A stretch of 64,000 nucleotides of DNA from Monoplex corrugatus (lineage: Eukaryota > Mollusca > Gastropoda > Littorinimorpha > Ranellidae). The translations under genes and the position numbers were made by a program. Positions 57,130 to 64,000 of this stretch are shown piece by piece. The notes under the pieces are model-generated. The model worked only from the letters and a program-made list of their open reading frames with translations, searched no databases and was not told the origin of the DNA. The DNA lies in assembly GCA_030674185.1 (NCBI GenBank), contig JAPXFY010000031.1:1883156-1947155 (forward strand). The letters are read 5' to 3'. Positions within the stretch are counted from its first letter, which is position 1. Every line of letters starts with the position of its first letter.

Positions 57130-57800
57130 CTGGGGTTTCTTTGAGTTTAACGAGTATTCCCACCTTCTGGAAATTCTGGGCTTAAAATTTTTCTCTTTTC
57201 TGTCACTCTCTTTGATTCTGTCTGTCTCCTGTAGTTTCTTTCATCTCTTCCTATGATATTGTATTGCTGGTCCCATCACCTGTGTGTGTACTGTAAACCT
57301 TGCATGCTTTCACTCAGGATTTGATAATCGGGTGCATGCATTAACCCCTAACGGCAACGATGTAGCATTTTCGCAACTGCCTGGCTCACTGCCGATGTTG
57401 CTTTTTTGTGACGAGTACATGTGATGTTACTCTTGTGGCAATCACTTTTTCATTTGGGAGAGAAAAGAGGTCATATTTTGCACATGGCGCGCGGATTCCA
57501 CCAACTTTTCAGCAAGAGAATTGGTTAAAAAGAAAAGTTAAAGCATTTAAAGGCAGTGACTGTTGTCATTGGTGCGGCTGCAGAAAATGCCTGGAGTTGT
57601 GAGTTCCTGAATTCCAGAACGTCTGGCGCACCAAGGGTTGAGTGCATTTTGGGGCTGTAAGAAAATGTGATGTACAGAAGCAGTGTTATGTATTTAGGTC
57701 AGTTTTTATGTCTTGGTATTCTTAATTATGTTTACAGTTGTACTCAGATTTTTTTTTTTAAACCCCCAAGTGATAAATGGACGGAATGGTTAATGCCAGG
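57130..57800. repeat. Dispersed repeat R1, copy B (with 293-bp insert)
   Basis: Homologous to copy A at 9320-9730 on both sides of the insert. Left block: CCCACCTTCTGGAAATTCTG..GCTGGTCCCATC..GGGTGCATGCATTA. Right block: GTGCATTTTGGGGCTGTAAG..AATGGTTAATGCCAGGGGC. Confidence 0.6.
57341..57641. mobile_element. TTAA-targeted small insertion (about 293 bp)
   Basis: TTAA (57341-57344), then CCCCTAACGGCAACG, at the left; CTGGCGCACCAAGGG then TTGA (57638-57641) at the right. Both termini start CCC when read inward, as piggyBac-type ends do. The paralogous empty site at 9552-9563 (GCATTACGTGCAT) lacks it. No ORF. Best read as a non-autonomous piggyBac-like MITE with one mutated target copy. Confidence 0.6.
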
Positions 57801-57842
57801 GGCATATGTCACAATATGTAGGCCTTCACAATTACACTGTTG

Positions 57843-58396
57843 TGTGCACCTGTTTTTGTGTCCAGGTGATGATGATGTGTGTACCTGTTTTTGTGTCCAG
57901 GTGATGATGTTGTGTGTACCTGTTTTTGTGTCCAGGTGATGATGTTGTGTGTACCTGTTTTTGTGTCCAGGTGATGATGTTGTGTGTACCTGTTTTTGTG
58001 TCCAGGTGATGATGTTGTGTGTACCTGTTTTTGTGTCCAGGTGATGATGTTGTGTGTACCTGTTTTTGTGTCCAGGTGATGATGTTGTGTGTACCTGTTT
58101 TTGTGTCCAGGTGATAATGTTGTGTGTACCTGTTTTTGTGTCCAGGTGATGATGTTGTGTGTACCTGTTTTTGTGTCCAGGTGATGATGTTGTGTGTACC
58201 TGTTTTTGTGTCCAGGTGATGATGTTGTGTGTACCTGTTTTTGTGTCCAGGTGATGATGTTGTGTGTACCTGTTTTTGTGTCCAGGTGATGATGTTGTGT
58301 GTACCTGTTTTTGTGTCCAGGTGATGATGTTGTGTGTACCTGTTTTTCTGTCCAGGTGATGATGTTGTGTGTACCTGTTTTTCTGTCCAGGTGATG
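57843..58396. repeat. 35-bp minisatellite, about 16 copies
   Basis: The unit is TGTTTTTGTGTCCAG then GTGATGATGTTGTGTGTACC (35 bp). Copies are almost identical, implying recent amplification. Each unit has a pyrimidine-rich acceptor-like string ending CCAG, immediately followed by GTGATG, a donor-like string. Beyond 58390 the flank itself is duplicated (CACAATATGTAGGCCTTCAC at about 57810 and 58408). Confidence 0.95.
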
Positions 58397-58836
58397 TTTG
58401 GGCATATCTCACAATATGTAGGCCTTCACAAATACACTGTTGTGTGTACCTGTTTTTGTGTCCAGGTGATGTTTGGGCATATCCCTAGATTATGCGTACA
58501 AGTACATTGTTATGTGTACTTCATTTTCTTTTCCAGGTGGCATTTTTTTTTCATTCCGTAGAGGGATTGTGTTAATTTTGAGATGGTTACATCCCTGGTA
58601 ACAATACTACCTAAAAATTGGGCCAGTGGAATGTGAAACGCATGACCCCAGTGATAATAACAGTTTTCTGATTAACTGAGCTAATAAGGACACAAAAATA
58701 AAGAGGCTGAGAAGGAACTGGGGTTTCTGTTTTTAAACATATAAAACTCAAAGTCAGATATTCTGCCAGTTTGAGTCATTCAAATATGGTGATTAGACCA
58801 TAGAAATGGACTGATGCACTTCTTACCTTGTTTCAG

Positions 58837-58924
58837 AGCATCCAACAGAAGAGCCATCCACTGTTTTGCCTGATGGGAGGTTCCATCACATGCTGCAGGT
58901 GCAGGAAAGACTGCGCTTTCTCAG
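58837..58924 (+). CDS. USP9X: USP9X exon 16 (last in window)
   Basis: Acceptor CTTGTTTCAG, donor GTCAGT; completes phase 1 and ends in phase 2. It encodes EHPTEEPSTVLPDGRFHHML then QVQERLRFLR, matching the [20 protein letters not shown] end of the vertebrate block. The gene continues past 64000. Confidence 0.92.
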
Positions 58925-59199
58925 GTCAGTGTCTGCTGCAATCAGTGACCTGACAAAACAGTGAAAAGTAATGAAATTGATTCCTGTTCTCTGACATATC
59001 CTCCTCTGTGAGCTGTTGGTGATCTGTCGGTAGGTGGTCATCCACAGTCCGAACACTTCAGATTTTGTCAGGAGGGTCGTATCTTCTATTTTTCCCCTTT
59101 GTTTTTTGTTGTTTTTTTGTTTCTATCGTGAGTGGTTATGAATTTTTATGGCAATTTCCAAAGAAATACATTTTGTCACGCCTAATGCATCATTCTGTG

Positions 59200-59323
59200 T
59201 AATTTCATGCATAGATTCCCACAAATATGGAAGCAACAGTTTATTGTAATGTTGGTGACGCAACGTTTTCCCTCGGCATATGGAAAACGTGATGTCAAAA
59301 AACGTTGGCAGTCAAGGGGTTAA
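59200..59323. mobile_element. Possible right end of another TTAA element
   Basis: TTAACCCCTTGACTGCCAAC (minus strand, from 59323) has the TTAA-CCC(C/T)TTGAC look of the other TTAA elements in this window. It is preceded by an internal inverted pair (AACGTTTTCC and GGAAAACGT at about 59263-59290). No matching left end was found. Confidence 0.3.
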
Positions 59324-59401
59324 TTGATAAAAGCAAAATACATAACACAGCACTGGAAAACCTGGCTAATCCGCAGCCAGCCAGTGGTAGCTGTGGTTAA
59401 A

Positions 59402-59899
59402 AATAGCCGGATATGGTAAATGGTTGAAAATAGCTGGATATGGTAAATGGTTGAAAATAGCTGGATATGGTAAATGGTTGAAAATAGCTGGATATGGTAA
59501 ATGTTAGCTGGATATGGTAAATGGTTGAAAATAGCTGGATATGGTAAATGGTTAAAAATAGCTGGATATGGTAAATGGTTAAAAATAGCTGGATATGGTA
59601 AATGGTTGAAAATAGCTGGATATGGTAAATGGTTGAAAATAGCTGGATATGGTAAATGGTTAAAAATAGCTGGATATGGTAAATGGTTGAAAATAGCTGG
59701 ATATGGTAAATGGTTAAAAATAGCTGGATATGGTAAATGGTTAAAAATAGCTGGATATGGTAAATGGTTAAAAATAGCTGGATATGGTAAATGTTAGCTG
59801 GATATGGTAAATGGTTAAAAATAGCTGGATATGGTAAATGGTTAAAAATAGCCGGATATGGTAAATGGTTAAAAATAGCTGGATATGGTAAATGGTTAA
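59402..59899. repeat. 27-bp minisatellite, about 18 copies, cut by piggyBac copy 2
   Basis: The unit is ATAGCTGGATATGG then TAAATGGTTAAAA (27 bp, with G/A variation in GGTTGAAAA against GGTTAAAAA). Two short units lack about 11 bases. Roughly half of the units contain TTAA. The last unit runs into the TTAA at 59896-59899, where the transposon begins. Confidence 0.95.
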
Positions 59900-61549
59900 C
59901 CCCTTAACTGCTCAGTATAATAGCACTTTCGAATAACTGCTTGCCAGGGTAAAATTTAGCTTTTTAGGGTAGGTTCAATAAAATGGTTACTGCTTATTTA
60001 TTTCTTGACAGATCTCTCAGATTTTTTGCATGTTTTGTTGTTATGCATTGGTCTACAATGTCCTGTCAAAATAACTTGATTATGTTGATAATTAGTATAG
60101 CAGAAACTGACATAACTACAAAAAATTACCAAAAAATAACAGCTTTCGAGTATACACAAATACACTGTGCCACACAAAATGAGTCAGAACATTGGAAAAG
60201 TGGTTTTACTATTTATTCAACATCAGCACTAACACATGACAGTCATATAAATCCCAAGGAATGTTGCTCTTGATCATAATCTGCTCATAATTGGGAGTAC
60301 TATTTTTTAGGAAAAAAGGGGCATAATCATGCTTTTTGCAGTATGTTCACTAACATGTACATTACTCATCCACTTATTGAGTTATTTGTTAGATTTTTTG
60401 TGGACTTCTTCCTTATACCCTTGTTTACAATTTCACATCATTCTAATTTGATTTTGTTGGTAATGATGATGGTTCACACTAATAACATGTGATAAATCAG
60501 TTTTTGTTTTGTTTTCAATTTGAGAGTTTTAGAACAATTCAGCACATAAAAGCCCACTGAACAAAGCAAAATACCTTTTGGTGTTTGCTCAGCAATATTA
60601 CAAACACCTGGGATTCAAACTGATGTCAATAAATGTCCCTCTGTGTAACAATCTGTATGTTACTGGGGGTACCCCAATTCTACTGGAAAGGGGCATAATT
60701 TTACTATTTGGGGTAGGTTCAGTACCGCAATCACTGCTTATTCATTTGTTGACATATGACTTAGATTTTATGGCTTCTCTTTCATTTTACCCCAAGTTAT
60801 AATGCTATATAACAATAGTGTAATTTTGTTAGCCATTGGGAAGATGGCCAGGGATATAACGGATGGTGGTTTTACAGAAAATAAAAGTTTCTAAAAACAT
60901 ACACATGTTACAACACATAAAACCTGTAAAACACTGACAAAAACTTCTGTTAGTGTTTACTCAACATCACTGTAAGTACACAGTATGGTCCAAATTGTTA
61001 TAGTATAATATTATACATATTGGTAAATGTTCAAAATGACAACTATGGGAAAAAAAAGTCTGAAGAAAAAAATAAACAATTGTCTGTTCAAAAAGAAAGA
61101 CCCTCCCCCCACATACACACACACTTGGTATCCATTTGTTATCACATAAAACACTGTGGGAACTGTGTTAGTGTTTCTGAACATATTGTACTCACATTAC
61201 TGCCATACTGTTCTATAGGAATCCAGCACTTGCGCTTGGACATAATCCTCAGGTTGTCTACATTCGTTACTTCATAACTTTGGGGGATGGTGTTCATTTT
61301 TTTGTCTGTCCAAATTGTGGTTCAAAGAAACACACAAGGGGATTCATTCTATACTCCACTTGGTCTTCTTTCACTGATGGCACTCAGTCTTGTCACAGCG
61401 TTCACAAAACGGTGAACACACACACAGGTGAGGAAAAAAAAATGCACTGTAGAATGGAAAACTAAGAACACAAAAACAAAAGCACAAAAAAGCAGAAGAA
61501 AATGAAATATATATAACTGAGGGGAAAAAAAAAACTAACACAGAACACC

Positions 61550-62746
61550 CTACTGCCAATACACAAACTTGGTGTGGTAGTCCTTGAAACATTGGCCTAA
61601 GCACAATCCAGGCTTGGATGGGCAGGAGGGGCAGTAGTAGCGGGATTCCTTCCGCACTTTTATTTTCTTCGTGCAGACCCGACACGGCTTGGTGGGGTTA
61701 GACTTGTTTGGTGTCGGTGGCAGTGGAAATAAAAAGTGGTGTGCACCCACCCTCACCTCGTCATCTGTTTTTCCCTCTTCCACAGCTGGCACCTGATCTG
61801 GCCAAATCCAAGAGGTGATGACACTCTCCAAAAAACTTAGGAAAGTGTTACAGGAGTCATCACCTCTTGACTTTTGCAAGATGAATGCATTGCAGGCTGC
61901 AACCTGCAGAAAATGGAAAAACAGTTTTTTTGTCCATTTCATCGACTTACGTGAGCAGTCATATGGGTGAAGCAGCTGATCTTGTTTGTCAACTCCACCC
62001 ATATTCCTGTTGTAATTCGATGAAACAGACGGACGCATGTTGACACCCCGTCGTCCCCGGTGTGGAATGGGTGCCTCAGTGTGGCCATGCACAGAGGACA
62101 GCAGGTGCACCACTTTTGTGCTGTGGTACTTTGTGGCGACGATCTTGTTGTCACCACAAAGAGCAGCTGATGATCCGGGGTCCAGCTTCACTCCACGTAG
62201 CTCCTCTGGAATACCCCGGTTCTCCCGGACGGTGCCGCAGGCCAAGGTGTTCCTTTCCAGGAGGTAGAGGTACAGCCGCAGACTACTGTACCAGTTGTCC
62301 GTGTAGACATGGTAGCCCTTTTCCAGGAGAGGGGCTACCAAGTACAGCACCATCTTCTCGCTGGCCGAGAGAGTTGGGTTGTCTGCATTTACGGACTCTA
62401 GGACAGGCTGCACCTCATTGACGGGGTCCTCCTTTCCAGCATACACCTTGAAGCGGTAGCAGTAGCCACCACTTCCCTTGACACCGCCGTCAGACTCACA
62501 GCACAGGTATATTTTGATGCCAAACCGGGCACGTTTCAACGGTATGTATTGACGAAATATCAGTCTACCCTTCCAAAGAAGTAGACTTTCATCAACACAT
62601 ACCGCTTGCCGGGGCTCATACACCTCCTGGAACCTCTCATGCAGATGATCCAGAATAGGACGGATCTTGTAGAGCCGGTCGTACGCTGGATCACCTGGCA
62701 CTGGCATGGCTGCATTGTTGTTGAAGTGCAGAAACTGAAGAAGAAT
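61550..62746 (-). CDS. piggyBac transposase exon 2 (copy 2), intact C-terminus
   Basis: Same sequence as copy 1, with VDESLLLWKGR, YTDNWYSS and GGVDKQDQ catalytic motifs and the CRVCTKK..CFKDYHT zinc-ribbon. It ends HTKFVYWQ and stop, the length expected for the family. Exon 2 has 398 codons; with the 271-codon exon 1 this makes a protein of about 669 residues. Confidence 0.92.
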   Translation of the reverse strand: MLLQFLHFNNNAAMPVPGDPAYDRLYKIRPILDHLHERFQEVYEPRQAVCVDESLLLWKGRLIFRQYIPLKRARFGIKIYLCCESDGGVKGSGGYCYRFKVYAGKEDPVNEVQPVLESVNADNPTLSASEKMVLYLVAPLLEKGYHVYTDNWYSSLRLYLYLLERNTLACGTVRENRGIPEELRGVKLDPGSSAALCGDNKIVATKYHSTKVVHLLSSVHGHTEAPIPHRGRRGVNMRPSVSSNYNRNMGGVDKQDQLLHPYDCSRKSMKWTKKLFFHFLQVAACNAFILQKSRGDDSCNTFLSFLESVITSWIWPDQVPAVEEGKTDDEVRVGAHHFLFPLPPTPNKSNPTKPCRVCTKKIKVRKESRYYCPSCPSKPGLCLGQCFKDYHTKFVYWQ

Positions 62747-62795
62747 CTGAAATACAGAGTAAACTTTCAAGATAAGTAAGCAGACCCACAACTGG

Positions 62796-62885
<90 letters not shown>

Positions 62886-63112
62886 CCTACACACACACAC
62901 ACACACACACATACACACACACACACACACAGCCTACACACACACAGCCTACACACACACCCACTACACAAGCACACACTGACAGTATCACACACACTTG
63001 AATATATAAAAACACCACACTGGTATAAAAAAGTGCTTTTGTCTTTTACAAAATGAATAAACTTGCATGGAAAACTTACACACAGAAAATAAATAATGCT
63101 TATGCACACACG

Positions 63113-63197
<85 letters not shown>

Positions 63198-63385
63198 ACA
63201 CACACACATTCACACAAGCACACACTGACAGTATCACACACACATGAATATAAAAACACCACACTGGTGTACCAAAAAAGTGCTTTTGTGTTTTACAAAA
63301 TCAGCAAACTTGTATGGAAAACTTGCAAACAGAAATAAATAATGCGTATGTACACATGTGCACTCACACACACACACACGCACAT

Positions 63386-63432
<47 letters not shown>

Positions 63433-63443
63433 CACACACAGCC

Positions 63444-63482
<39 letters not shown>

Positions 63483-63530
63483 TTACACAAGCACACACTG
63501 ACAGTATCACACACACTTGAATATATAAAA

Positions 63531-63619
<89 letters not shown>

Positions 63620-63681
63620 AGTGGAGGGATGAAGAATCAAGTAGTGAAAAAAAGAAAAGAAAAAAAAATAGAGCTACTTGC
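62747..63681 (-). other. GC-AG (CA)n-filled intron of transposase copy 2
   Basis: Same donor (CAG|GCAAGT) and acceptor (TATTTCAG|ATTC) as copy 1. It is 935 bp against 980 bp, the difference being in CA tract lengths. The tandem internal blocks are preserved. Confidence 0.85.
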
Positions 63682-64000
63682 CTGGAACCGGTTTCTTGTC
63701 ATGATGGAGCTGAAGACTGGAATTCTGTACAGCACCTTCTTAGACCAGTACAGTTCAATTGAAGGTAGCCGCACAATGCCCATCAGCAGAACCAGGCCCA
63801 GAAACTTCCTCATTTCTGCACAGTCGACTTTCTCCCACTTGTTGGCCCTGGAAAACTGTGGAAGATTGGGGTGTGCCTCGAGAAACTGGTCAGCATACAG
63901 GTTTGTCTGAATGACGAGATGGTTGACTAGGTCAGAAAAAAATAATTCCAAATAGTCAACCGGCCTAAAATTAGCACAGCTGACCTTCAACCCCGGATTT
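63682..64000 (-). CDS. piggyBac transposase exon 1 (copy 2), partial
   Basis: The window edge cuts this exon; residues from about 165 onward are present (KVSCANFRPVDYLELFFSDL to TRNRFQ) and match copy 1. The acidic and RG-rich N-terminal part lies outside. Confidence 0.9.

Larger units (their letters stand above)
59896..64000 (-). mobile_element. piggyBac-type transposon, copy 2 (right end outside window)
   Basis: It starts with TTAA then CCCCTTAACTGCTCAGTA, exactly as copy 1, and is nearly identical to copy 1 through 64000. Differences seen are CA-tract lengths, one base at the transposase C-terminus and an A-run/T change near 61065. It lies beyond exon 16 in USP9X intron 16, antisense to the gene. 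Confidence 0.93.

Noticed and set aside
57744..58412. ORF of 222 residues over the 35-bp array
   Set aside because: Minus-strand artefact of the minisatellite within intron 15.

Overview
This is a eukaryotic, repeat-rich window, probably from a mollusc or a similar lophotrochozoan. The basis is one vertebrate-like gene spread over small exons in a 41-kb span, very abundant (CA)n/(TG)n tracts, many minisatellites, and piggyBac, non-LTR, DIRS-like and tRNA-derived SINE sequences. The taxon is inferred from overall character; no diagnostic marker gene was seen.

The only host gene recognised is the 5' part of a USP9X / fat-facets type ubiquitin-specific protease on the + strand. Sixteen exons (17849 to 58924) follow the USP9X N-terminal order without a gap, all bounded by GT-AG signals with compatible phases. 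They encode about 730 residues of a protein usually about 2,500 long; the catalytic cysteine-protease domain lies downstream of the window. Two exons carry apparent frame errors: one indel in the polyglutamine run of exon 1 and three single-base excesses in homopolymers of exon 6. These look like consensus errors or recent lesions.

Layout: 1-17.8 kb is upstream sequence with degenerate LINE pieces, a 1-kb polypyrimidine tract, two minisatellites, a tRNA-derived SINE, a hAT-like non-autonomous candidate, tRNA-like relics and two copies of a CR1/L2-like LINE 3' end. 17.8-59 kb is the USP9X gene. Its introns are largely arrays (35/33-bp with a 171-bp higher-order period; 39-bp; 68-bp; 62-bp; 60-bp; 72-bp; 35-bp; 27-bp) and insertions: a piggyBac relic, a 720-bp foldback element with 164-bp arms, a complete 4.9-kb piggyBac element, a palindromic TTAA mini-element, an almost complete RTE-like LINE with one frameshift, and a DIRS-like fragment. 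At 59.9 kb a second, nearly identical piggyBac copy begins and runs off the right edge.

Three themes stand out. TTAA-target insertions of different ages recur in and near this gene (36.1-41.0, 34.1-34.8, 41.5, 57.3 and 59.9 kb). Several minisatellite units contain splice-signal-like sequence, and one array includes the real exon-6 acceptor. Arrays can be traced to other sequences: the 2-kb 39-bp array at 25.2-27.2 kb appears to have grown from a SINE 3' end, and a segment like the start of intron 15 is found fused to a LINE 3' tail inside another array.
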